Below, piece by piece: positions 1 to 6,113 of a stretch of 22,062 nucleotides of DNA. Source of the DNA: a virus; the IMG/VR virus record IMGVR_UViG_3300024346_000576, positions 1 through 22,062 of that record. One strand, given 5' to 3'. The notes beneath the pieces are model-generated. The model worked only from the letters and a program-made list of their open reading frames with translations. It had not been told where the DNA came from and made no database searches. A program made the position numbers and the translations under genes. Position 1 is the stretch's first letter, and the number at the start of each line of letters is the position of its first letter.

Positions 1-4
1 CAGT

Positions 5-222
5 GGTTTACACAACTAACTTGTTACATATCAATACATTATCTAAAAAGTGTACACTGTAAACTAGTTTACACTTGAATTTTAAATATATTTTTAACTC
101 ATCAAAAATGTACTTTTTTAAAAAAAGTGTAAGTTTACACTACAAAACGTCTGTAACCCTTATAAACACTAAGATTTTACTGTCAACTTGGTTTACACTT
201 TTACTGTCAACTAGTGTACACT
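5..222. repeat. Cluster of AGTGTAMACT-type repeats; candidate replication origin or operator array
   Basis: Seen directly: GTTTACAC occurs at 6-13, 67-74, 134-140 (within a palindrome, lacking one flanking base match) and 191-198. The perfect palindrome AGTGTACACT occurs twice, at 49-58 and 213-222. A further palindrome at 126-141 has arms AGTGTAA and TTACACT with a 2-nt centre. A direct repeat of about 24 bp starts with TTTTACTGTCAACT at 175-188 and again at 199-212. Between the clusters, 76-126 is very A+T-rich. The cluster lies just upstream of the primase-helicase gene, a usual place for a phage origin with iterons, and an A+T-rich stretch fits a DNA-unwinding element. The palindromes would equally suit a dimeric repressor. 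No initiator or repressor is identified. Short ORFs here are low-complexity and not believable genes. Confidence 0.6.
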
Positions 223-251
223 TTTTAATGTTAATAAAGTTTATAAAAATG

Positions 252-284
252 TTGATTATTATCAGATGAGAATATCTATATTTG
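252..284 (+). promoter_or_regulatory. Host-type promoter for the early region
   Basis: TATATTTG at 277-284 matches the Bacteroidota -7 consensus TANNTTTG exactly. A TTG at 252-254 lies 22 nt upstream, within the spacing used by flavobacterial primary sigma factors. Transcription would begin around 290, just downstream, and read toward the primase-helicase gene at 372 unless stopped by the hairpin at 288-344. Confidence 0.6.
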
Positions 285-287
285 CAA

Positions 288-344
288 AGGGGTTGTCGGA
301 GGCATCCACTTAAAAGGTTCACGCTGCCTTTCCCCTATTTTTTT
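288..344 (+). terminator. Terminator-like hairpin in the early leader (attenuator or small-RNA terminator)
   Basis: AGGGG (288-292) can pair with CCCCT (332-336). After a 5-nt bulge, GGAGGCA (298-304) can pair with TGCCTTT (325-331, two G-U pairs). A run of seven T follows at 338-344. This is the shape of an intrinsic terminator. It sits immediately after the promoter at 252-284 and before the gene at 372, with no ORF between, so it would either attenuate early transcription or end a small RNA of about 55 nt. It could also block transcripts entering from upstream. Confidence 0.5.
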
Positions 345-368
345 AATTAGCGTGGTTTAAATTAGCGT
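345..368 (+). repeat. Direct repeat AATTAGCGT before the primase-helicase start
   Basis: AATTAGCGT occurs at 345-353 and again at 360-368, 15 nt apart, ending 3 nt before the ATG at 372. The position could serve a regulator binding DNA or the 5' untranslated RNA. There is no Shine-Dalgarno sequence here. Function unknown. Confidence 0.4.
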
Positions 369-371
369 AAT

Positions 372-2600
372 ATGATTACAAAAGATTACTTAAAGAAACT
401 ATCTACCATTGGGTATAGCATTATACCATGTGATGAGACCAAGAAACCACTTGAAACAAAGTGGACATCCAAACCATGTAAGACTCATGATGAGATTGAC
501 CAACTGACAGCTCCATTGTATGGCTGTAGATCAGGTGTAAATGATATTGAATGTATTGATATTGACCTCAAAGTATTTTCATCCCTTCAAGAGAAGTTAA
601 CCTGGTGGAATGAGTACATCTCCTTCCTGAGAGATAACATCTCAGAGTTTGATTATAAGTTTGTGATAGCTAAGACCATGAGAGATGGCTATCATATCAT
701 ATACAAGTCAACAACTGTAGCAGGTAACACTAAAATAGCTAAGCTCAAAGGAATGAAGGAGGCTATCATTGAGACCAGGGGAGTTGGTGGTCAGTTCATT
801 CTATACAATCACTTCCATGGTGATAATGAATACCATGACATTAAGTATATCACAGATGAGGAGCGAGATATATTGTGGTCCATCTCAAAGACTTACAACT
901 ACATTGAAGAGGTCAACCTTGACAAACCTACAAAAAAAGAATACTCTACTAAGGAGGATGAGATCACTCCATGGGATGACTACAACGAGAAAAATAACAC
1001 TATTGAACTGATTAGTGATGAGTTCACCATTGTAAGGAACACCACTAAGAGCTACATCATACGTAGACATGGAGCTGAGTCACCTCATTCAGGTTATGTG
1101 TACAAAGATAGTGGATGCATGTATCTATTCAGTACAGGAACACAGTATCCTGCTGAGAAACTATTGAGCCCCTTTGCTATCTACGCACACAAATATAATT
1201 TTGGTGACTTCAAACAGGCTGCAAATGACCTATATGAGAAAGGATATGGATCACGTAGAGTACCACAGATAGAACTGGATGACAAGCCAAAGGTAGATGT
1301 GAGTAAATTAACCTTCCCGATTGACATATTTCCTGAGCCTGTACAACATTACATATTAGAATCTGCTCAGACATTAGGATTATCAATAGACTACATGGGA
1401 TGTGCTTTTATGTGGATGCTGTCAGTGATAGTAGGTAACTCATTGAAGGTAGAGGTAAAGAAAGGATGGCTTGAGACTGGCACCTTATGGATATCATTAG
1501 TAGGTAAGGCTGGTATTGGTAAGACTCCAAGCATCAACCAGATAATAAGACCACTTGAGCAGGCTAACAACACTCATATCAAGAGATATATCAAGGAGTA
1601 TGCTAAGTGGGTTGAGTATGAGAAAAAAGATAAGCAAGAGAAGGAGCACTCAGAGGAGATAAGAAAGCCTAAAAAGACTCAATTCATAGTCAATGACATT
1701 ACACTGGAGGCATTGGTTGACCTACATGAAGAGAATAAGAACTCAGTAGGTGTGTTCAAGGATGAGCTGGCAGGATGGTTTAAGGATATGAACAAGTACA
1801 GAGCAGGTTCTGACCTTGAGTTCTGGCTATCCTGCTGGAGTGGTAAGGCTGTAAGCATGAACAGGAAGACCGCTAAGAGTTCATTTGTTGATAAGCCACA
1901 TATACCAGTGCTTGGAGGTATACAGCCTACTATATTTGATGCATTCAATACAGAGGAGAATAAGGAGAACGGCTTTACAGATAGGATGCTTATATCCTTC
2001 CCTGATTTGTTTGTTGAATCTTACAATGAGAATGAGATGGATGTATCAACTTCTACCTGGTATGAGGCTTATATTGTCAAGTTCTTTGAAGAGGTAAAAA
2101 TGAAGTGGGTTAAGTATAACATGGAGGATGACATTGAGCCTATGACGGTTGTAATGACTCCAAAGTCTAAGCAGCAATGGATGAGAATATTCAATCAGAT
2201 TACTGAGATGCAAAACAGTGATGCTGAGAATGAGTACATGAAGTCAATGCTACCAAAACAGAAGAGTTACATCCCACGCTTTGCAATGCTACTAAATGCA
2301 CTTTGGAGCTATGATGACCCAGTTGAGTACTTTCATGGCACACTGATGGAGCCATCCATGTTGAGAGCTGAGAAACTATCTCACTACTTTATCAACATGA
2401 GTAAGAAGGTTAAGATTGAATCAAGTGAAAAAAGGGAGCTTAAAGACGTTATTAAAAATGACCCTGGCAAGACTAAGTTTGACAAGTTCAAGGTGATGTA
2501 CCAGGCTAATAAAAAATTGAATAAGGTCAGTGTTGCTGATCTGTTAGATGTATCAAGAGAATGTATTTATAAATGGGTTAAAAAGATAGACAATGAGTGA
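372..2600 (+). CDS. Primase-helicase: Prim-Pol-like N-terminus plus DUF3987 P-loop ATPase
   Basis: Probable replicative primase-helicase of 742 residues. The N-terminal 200 residues look like a bifunctional primase-polymerase domain: a GYSIIPC segment near residue 15, an acidic metal-binding motif IDID (D63, D65), DGYHIIYKS (105-113) and ETRGVGGQFILY (134-145). A middle segment around 225-292 resembles the linker seen in such proteins (FSTGTQYP; a GDF..A motif near 278). The C-terminal half matches DUF3987 helicase-like proteins, with Walker A GKAGIGKT (378-385) and an acidic FKDELAGW segment as likely Walker B. The last 35 residues look like a helix-turn-helix (VSVADLLDVSRECIYKW). It is the first gene of the early operon, directly after the repeat cluster, which suits a protein that primes and unwinds at a nearby origin. 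The next gene overlaps its stop by 8 nt. Confidence 0.85.
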   Translation: MITKDYLKKLSTIGYSIIPCDETKKPLETKWTSKPCKTHDEIDQLTAPLYGCRSGVNDIECIDIDLKVFSSLQEKLTWWNEYISFLRDNISEFDYKFVIAKTMRDGYHIIYKSTTVAGNTKIAKLKGMKEAIIETRGVGGQFILYNHFHGDNEYHDIKYITDEERDILWSISKTYNYIEEVNLDKPTKKEYSTKEDEITPWDDYNEKNNTIELISDEFTIVRNTTKSYIIRRHGAESPHSGYVYKDSGCMYLFSTGTQYPAEKLLSPFAIYAHKYNFGDFKQAANDLYEKGYGSRRVPQIELDDKPKVDVSKLTFPIDIFPEPVQHYILESAQTLGLSIDYMGCAFMWMLSVIVGNSLKVEVKKGWLETGTLWISLVGKAGIGKTPSINQIIRPLEQANNTHIKRYIKEYAKWVEYEKKDKQEKEHSEEIRKPKKTQFIVNDITLEALVDLHEENKNSVGVFKDELAGWFKDMNKYRAGSDLEFWLSCWSGKAVSMNRKTAKSSFVDKPHIPVLGGIQPTIFDAFNTEENKENGFTDRMLISFPDLFVESYNENEMDVSTSTWYEAYIVKFFEEVKMKWVKYNMEDDIEPMTVVMTPKSKQQWMRIFNQITEMQNSDAENEYMKSMLPKQKSYIPRFAMLLNALWSYDDPVEYFHGTLMEPSMLRAEKLSHYFINMSKKVKIESSEKRELKDVIKNDPGKTKFDKFKVMYQANKKLNKVSVADLLDVSRECIYKWVKKIDNE

Positions 2601-2952
2601 AAAAATGACACAGGCAAAATTAAAAACAATGACTAAAAATGAAGTGATTGATTTTATCAGATTGGAAAAAGGAGATTTACATTTTGATTTTTCAGGATAT
2701 GAAATTCAAACTGGAGACTGCACAATACACAATAAAAAAGTATTAGATGTATTTGCAAAATATGGTTTATATAACTATACAGATTATTTATTCTTAGATT
2801 TTTACAAAGGAGTCCCAACTTTGTATTTGAGATACTTTCAGGCAGATAAAAATTTAGAGTTTGATTTTGGTGGGTTGACATCTTCTGAAATAATTTATGA
2901 AGTATTTAATTTAACAATTCTTCCATTTGTAGGTGGGAGACGTAGACATTAA
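2593..2952 (+). CDS. Hypothetical protein, A+T-rich insert in the early operon
   Basis: A 119-residue protein that I do not recognise. It is rich in Phe, Tyr and Asp (segments such as NYTDYLFLDFYKG and NLEFDFGG) and ends in the basic run RRRH. There is no signal peptide or clear membrane segment. Its start overlaps the end of the primase-helicase gene by 8 nt (ATGAGTGA); an in-frame ATG 12 nt later is an alternative start. Codon use is markedly more A+T-rich than both neighbours, which favour C-ending codons in many positions, so it may be a recently acquired accessory gene. Only 3 nt separate it from the next gene. Confidence 0.6.
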   Translation: MSEKMTQAKLKTMTKNEVIDFIRLEKGDLHFDFSGYEIQTGDCTIHNKKVLDVFAKYGLYNYTDYLFLDFYKGVPTLYLRYFQADKNLEFDFGGLTSSEIIYEVFNLTILPFVGGRRRH

Positions 2953-2955
2953 GAT

Positions 2956-3435
2956 ATGAACAAACTAAACAAAGCTAAGCTCAAAGCATTAGAGCTCGAG
3001 GCACTACGCCTCAAGCACCCGACCATTGACATGAAGTACTTAGCCTTTACCGACTGGAAGGATAGCTCAGCCAACTCACTGACCAACTGTGTGATTGCTT
3101 ATGTCCAGTACATGGGTGGTCAAGCTGAACGTATCAGTTCTCAAGGTCAGTACAGGGAAGGTGCTAAGATACAGGTGGGCACAGGTGAGATTGCTTACCA
3201 AAAGCAACTACCTGGCAAGTGGACACCAGGACAATCAACCAAAGGTACTGCTGACATCTCAACTACTATCAGAGGAAGGTCAGTTAAGATTGAGATTAAG
3301 TATGGAAAAGACCGCCAGTCAGATGTACAGAAAGCCTATCAGGAAGCCATTGAACGGGCTGGAGGGGTGTATATCATTGTAAGGACGTTTGATGAGTTTG
3401 TGGAGTGGTATGAATCATTTGTATTAGGGTTATGA
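2956..3435 (+). CDS. VRR-NUC / PD-(D/E)XK-type nuclease
   Basis: A 159-residue protein with the core of a VRR-NUC or Holliday-junction-resolvase-like nuclease. KGTADI (96-101, D100) and VKIEIKYGKDRQS (110-122, E113 and K115) supply the PD-(D/E)XK active site. The conserved helix QKAYQEAIERAGG (125-137) and the strand VYIIVRTFDEFVEW follow, as in VRR-NUC domains. The N-terminal 45 residues are Lys/Leu-rich and may be a separate helical part. By family, it would cut branched or structured DNA during phage replication or recombination. It lies between the primase-helicase and the ERF/exonuclease pair, in agreement with that role. The next gene starts within its stop codon (ATGA), so translation is likely coupled. 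Confidence 0.75.
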   Translation: MNKLNKAKLKALELEALRLKHPTIDMKYLAFTDWKDSSANSLTNCVIAYVQYMGGQAERISSQGQYREGAKIQVGTGEIAYQKQLPGKWTPGQSTKGTADISTTIRGRSVKIEIKYGKDRQSDVQKAYQEAIERAGGVYIIVRTFDEFVEWYESFVLGL

Positions 3436-3689
3436 CAGCGAAGGAGAAAGCGAAGGATTTAGTAGATACCTATAGGATAATGCTAATGAATACTGATACT
3501 GAATGTGGTGAGGAGATATTGTGCACTGTGATAGCTAAGTACTCTGCAATAATTGCTGTGGATGAGCTGCTTGAATATGAGAATAGAATGCTTGATGAAT
3601 GGACAAAATATTTTGAAGGTAAAGGTGGACAAATGAAAATTGAACGTCTTTATTGGGCAGAAGTAAAAAAAGAAATACAGTTACTATGA
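3432..3689 (+). CDS. Small conserved-type phage protein of unknown function
   Basis: An 85-residue soluble protein beginning MTAKEKAKDLVDTYR and ending YWAEVKKEIQLL. This layout (KEKAKDLVD at the start, a central CTVIAKYSAIIAVDEL helix, then YW.EVK.EI at the end) is one I recall as frequent in phages and prophages of Bacteroidota, where no function is known. It overlaps the upstream nuclease gene by 4 nt and the next tiny gene by 4 nt (ATGA in both cases), so it is embedded in a coupled operon. It is probably an accessory protein of the early region. Confidence 0.65.
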   Translation: MTAKEKAKDLVDTYRIMLMNTDTECGEEILCTVIAKYSAIIAVDELLEYENRMLDEWTKYFEGKGGQMKIERLYWAEVKKEIQLL

Positions 3690-3796
3690 AAATGAGATAT
3701 AAGCTCAAGATGCCTAAGTTCAAGGTTAAGCTCAAGCACCTAAGAAAGAAGTACAAACACCCAATAAAAGGAATCGATGACAGTGATCAGTGCTAA
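3686..3796 (+). CDS. Tiny basic peptide, 36 residues
   Basis: The reading frame starts at the ATGA overlap with the upstream gene and encodes 36 residues with about fifteen Lys or Arg, beginning MKMRYKLKMPKFKVKLK and ending with the acidic GIDDSDQC. It ends 20 nt inside the following gene. Support comes from exact start-stop coupling, the fact that it fills an otherwise empty gap of about 87 nt, and its strongly non-random composition. The charge suggests binding to nucleic acid or an acidic protein, which is inference. It could also be non-coding. Confidence 0.4.
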   Translation: MKMRYKLKMPKFKVKLKHLRKKYKHPIKGIDDSDQC

Positions 3797-3962
3797 GAAT
3801 AAAGCATACAACATGCTAATCAATGCTCAGATGTTACACCAGGGACATGCAGCAAAGAGTGAAGCCATTAAACAAGCGGAGGCAGTACGCTACCTGGCAC
3901 CGTTGCACCTTCACAAATACTGGGATGAGGTGGTATTTGAGTTATCAAAGATTAATATATAA
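3777..3962 (+). CDS. Small hypothetical protein
   Basis: A 61-residue, mostly helical protein beginning MTVISAKNKAYNMLINAQ and ending HKYWDEVVFELSKINI. I recognise no domain. It contains several histidines (HQGHAAK, LHLHKYW) but no paired cysteines, so a metal site is not evident. It overlaps the tiny basic ORF by 20 nt and is separated from the next gene by 4 nt. Its place in the packed early operon supports it being real. Confidence 0.55.
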   Translation: MTVISAKNKAYNMLINAQMLHQGHAAKSEAIKQAEAVRYLAPLHLHKYWDEVVFELSKINI

Positions 3963-3966
3963 GAAT

Positions 3967-4125
3967 ATGAAAGCAACAAAAGAAGAGATTATCAAGGCTG
4001 AGACATTTTTAAGATGTGCTGCTGCAATATTTGGTAAGCTATGTGAAAATGAAATTAACCTATTAGAACAGGCATTGCTTGAGGTGTATGAGGATAAGGG
4101 TGAGGAACTAACAACTAATTGTTAA
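3967..4125 (+). CDS. Small hypothetical protein, 52 residues
   Basis: The frame is open from 3823, but the ATG at 3967 is preferred because it begins 4 nt after the upstream stop, as is normal in this operon, whereas the longer version would overlap the upstream gene almost fully. The product (MKATKEEIIKAETFLRC to the C-terminus EELTTNC) is amphipathic and helical with a Cys-containing hydrophobic middle (CAAAIFGKLC) and an acidic end. No family recognised. A short inverted repeat (TAACAA, 4 nt, TTGTTA at 4109-4124) overlaps its stop. Confidence 0.5.
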   Translation: MKATKEEIIKAETFLRCAAAIFGKLCENEINLLEQALLEVYEDKGEELTTNC

Positions 4126-4143
4126 TAACTTTATTTCTCTTAT

Positions 4144-4758
4144 ATGCAAAACTTTATTAACTTTGAGGAAAATACAAAGGAAATGAAAGAATTAATCAGT
4201 ACGTCTGAGAAAATCAGGCAAGCAAATGAGGCAGAGAGCACTCAAACTGTATTCAGCCTACACCAGAAGGTGTACAAATGTAAGTTGGCAATTGGCAAGG
4301 TGACCAAGAATGCTAATAACCCACACTTCAAGAAGTCATATGCCGACTTGAATGCAATCATTGAGGCAGTTGAGCCTATCTTATTAGAGAATGGTCTGCT
4401 ATTATTACAGCCTATCCATGGCAATAGTGTCTGCACTCAGATAATAGATGTTGAGTCAGGTAATATGATTGAGTCATGTATGGACTTACCTACTGGCATA
4501 GATCCACAGAAGATGGGTAGTGCCATAACTTACTACAGACGTTATACCTTGCAGTCTATCTTATCACTTCAGGCTGTGGATGACGATGGCAACATGGCAT
4601 CTGAGCCAGTGAAGGAGCAACCTAAGGCAAAAGCTAAAGAATCACTATCTACAGAACGGTTCAACAATGCACTGGCTAAGATTAAGGCAGGTGATTATAA
4701 GGTTGAGGAGCTCAGAGCAAAGTTTAACCTAACTAAAGAACAGGAGGCACAGCTATGA
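4144..4758 (+). CDS. erf: ERF-family single-strand annealing protein
   Basis: A 204-residue recombinase of the ERF superfamily, which anneals complementary single strands during phage recombination. Diagnostic segments are LAIGKVTKNANNPHFKKSYA (48-67) with the following DLNAI, and the GSAITYYRRYTLQSIL stretch (125-140) ending in VDDDGN, both typical of the ERF core. After residue 152 comes a Lys/Pro/Ala linker and a small helical C-terminal part (STERFNNALAKIKAGDYKV), as in many ERF proteins. The length is normal. The next gene, a YqaJ-like exonuclease, overlaps by 4 nt, giving the classic exonuclease plus annealing-protein pair. The upstream gap of 18 nt shows no clear promoter. Confidence 0.9.
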   Translation: MQNFINFEENTKEMKELISTSEKIRQANEAESTQTVFSLHQKVYKCKLAIGKVTKNANNPHFKKSYADLNAIIEAVEPILLENGLLLLQPIHGNSVCTQIIDVESGNMIESCMDLPTGIDPQKMGSAITYYRRYTLQSILSLQAVDDDGNMASEPVKEQPKAKAKESLSTERFNNALAKIKAGDYKVEELRAKFNLTKEQEAQL

Positions 4759-5375
4759 AATGGAGACCATCACAGTTAGGGAAGCTAATGACAACGCCTC
4801 AGAGTAAGTCAGAGGTGCTTTCTAAGACCGCTAAATCAGAAATAAGGAGAATTGCTAAGCAAGACTTCTACGGATTCAACACAGAGCTTAGAACGAAGCC
4901 AATGATTAAGGGCACAGAGTGGGAGCAAGAAGGCATTGATCTACTCAACACCGTTCGCTTCACTAACTACACTAAGAATGAGGAACGAGTGACCAATGAG
5001 TACATGTCAGGATGTTGTGATATCATAACAGATGACCTAATCATTGACATCAAGAGCTCTTGGTCATTAGAAACCTTCCCAGCAACACCATCAGAGGCTG
5101 AGTCAAGTGACTATGAGTGGCAAGGTAGAGCGTACATGTGGCTGTATGACCGACCATCATTTGAGTTAATCTACACCATGTACACAACACCTGATGAGTT
5201 ACTCACTGAGTGGGATAACATGACCATCCACAGAGTTGACCACATCCCAAGTCATCACAGGATAACTGTAGTGAGATATGAGAGAGATGCTTTGTATGAA
5301 GAGCAGATAATTGAAAGGCTCAGATATTGTTCTGAGTACTATGCACAGTATGTAAATGAATTAAATAATAAATAA
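4755..5375 (+). CDS. YqaJ / lambda-exonuclease-like recombination nuclease
   Basis: A 206-residue PD-(D/E)XK nuclease. Seen: KGTEWEQEGIDLL (52-64, with the conserved Glu on the first catalytic helix), GCCDIITDDLIIDIKSSW (86-103, D89 and the D98-x-K100 active-site pair), and DYEWQGRAYMWL (119-130, the Q-containing helix typical of YqaJ and lambda Exo). By family it would resect double-stranded ends 5' to 3' and feed single strands to the ERF protein encoded just upstream, with which it shares a 4-nt ATGA overlap. The following DUF3127 gene starts immediately after its stop codon. Start choice is firm because of the coupling. Confidence 0.85.
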   Translation: MKWRPSQLGKLMTTPQSKSEVLSKTAKSEIRRIAKQDFYGFNTELRTKPMIKGTEWEQEGIDLLNTVRFTNYTKNEERVTNEYMSGCCDIITDDLIIDIKSSWSLETFPATPSEAESSDYEWQGRAYMWLYDRPSFELIYTMYTTPDELLTEWDNMTIHRVDHIPSHHRITVVRYERDALYEEQIIERLRYCSEYYAQYVNELNNK

Positions 5376-5687
5376 ATGGCAGATTTAACAGTCAAAGGAG
5401 CTATCAAGCTCATCAATCCTATCAAAGTGATATCGGATAAGTTTCAAGTAAGAGAGTTCGTGATCACTACAGGTGACAAGTACCCTCAAGACATCATGTT
5501 CCAAACCCTTAATGACCGCATGGATATAATCAAACCGTATGGAGTAGGTCAGGAAGTAGAGGTATCATTCAACCTACGAGGCAGGCAAGTGGGTGATAAG
5601 TTCTACAACAGCCTTGATGCATGGAAGGTAGTAGGTGAACAAGTACAAGATGCATTCACAATACTTGCTGAGGATGACCCGTTCTAA
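5376..5687 (+). CDS. DUF3127 OB-fold protein, possible single-strand-binding protein
   Basis: A 103-residue protein matching DUF3127, a family found mostly in Bacteroidota and their phages and predicted to adopt an OB fold. Recognisable segments are KGAIKLINPIKVISDKFQVR (7-26), EFVITTG, and VGQEVEVSFNLRGRQVGDKF, followed by the LDAWKVVGE strand and an acidic end, AEDDPF. The acidic tail ending DDPF closely resembles the C-terminal tip of bacterial SSB proteins (DDDIPF), which recruits partner enzymes. No classical SSB gene is visible here, so this may be the phage SSB. The gene starts directly after the exonuclease stop and overlaps the next gene by 14 nt. Confidence 0.75.
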   Translation: MADLTVKGAIKLINPIKVISDKFQVREFVITTGDKYPQDIMFQTLNDRMDIIKPYGVGQEVEVSFNLRGRQVGDKFYNSLDAWKVVGEQVQDAFTILAEDDPF

Positions 5688-5886
5688 AACCATCTATCTC
5701 CAGGATAATCAGACCCTCACTGAATGGGTGAGGGCTGAGCTTAAGGACAAGCTATCCAGTAGGAACAGAGCAGTACACATGGCAGAGGATATCGGAGTGC
5801 CTAACATTACGCTGCATAGGTTCCTGCATGGTAAGTCAGTAAAGGGTGAGTTCTATGATAAAGCGTTTAATTACTTATTGAAATGA
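5674..5886 (+). CDS. Small helix-turn-helix protein
   Basis: 70 residues from the ATG at 5674, which follows GAGG closely; the frame is open from 5635, but that start would overlap the upstream gene by 53 nt. The segment RAVHMAEDIGVPNITLHRFLHG (32-53) fits a helix-turn-helix of the XRE/Cro or recombination-associated type: a short helix, a GVP turn, then a recognition helix. The start overlaps the DUF3127 gene by 14 nt. At the end of the early operon it could be a transcriptional regulator or a DNA-binding accessory protein. Its target is unknown; the repeat cluster at 5-222 is one candidate, by inference only. Confidence 0.55.
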   Translation: MTRSKTIYLQDNQTLTEWVRAELKDKLSSRNRAVHMAEDIGVPNITLHRFLHGKSVKGEFYDKAFNYLLK

Positions 5887-5981
5887 ACTACTTAGTACAG
5901 ATAATGATTGACATCGAAGGGCAGTACTACACCCCACAGGTGGTGCTTGATAGCCTACCCCCTAATCAGATTGATACTTGA
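5883..5981 (+). CDS. Tiny ORF, 32 residues
   Basis: An ATGA overlap with the HTH gene opens a frame of 32 codons (MNYLVQIMIDIEGQYYTP to SLPPNQIDT). The coupling and the good codon make-up support it weakly. It is the last frame of the early operon, directly before the terminator-like hairpin at 6013-6035. No family recognised; it could be spurious. Confidence 0.35.
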   Translation: MNYLVQIMIDIEGQYYTPQVVLDSLPPNQIDT

Positions 5982-6012
5982 ACAGTTCAATGTCCATTAA
6001 GGGGTGCAACAG

Positions 6013-6035
6013 GGGGAGTGTAACAGCTCCCCTTT
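6013..6035 (+). terminator. Possible terminator of the early operon
   Basis: GGGGAG (6013-6018) and CTCCCC (6027-6032) form a six-base-pair G+C-rich stem with an 8-nt loop, followed only by TTT. The short T run makes termination uncertain. It lies between the early operon and the methyltransferase block and directly abuts the left TGTTATAA repeat. Confidence 0.4.
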
Positions 6036-6113
6036 GTTATAACGGTTCTCGGCTTGGCGAAGTGGCTGAACCCGAAGCTAAATAGAATTACTAAACTTAA
6101 AAATTAAAAACGA

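Noticed and set aside
75-322. Short ORFs on both strands across the repeat region
   Set aside because: Low-complexity translations from A+T-rich repeated DNA; they overlap each other on opposite strands and lie across the repeats and the promoter.
4109-4124. TAACAA-CTAA-TTGTTA inverted repeat as a terminator before the ERF gene
   Set aside because: The stem is only A+T-rich with six pairs and no proper T run, and the ERF gene belongs to the same packed operon.
6044-6072. GGTTC...GAACC region as a tRNA or tRNA fragment (T-arm-like GGTTC)
   Set aside because: No acceptor stem, anticodon arm or CCA-side pairing can be built around it; the repeat is better read as a hairpin at the cassette edge.
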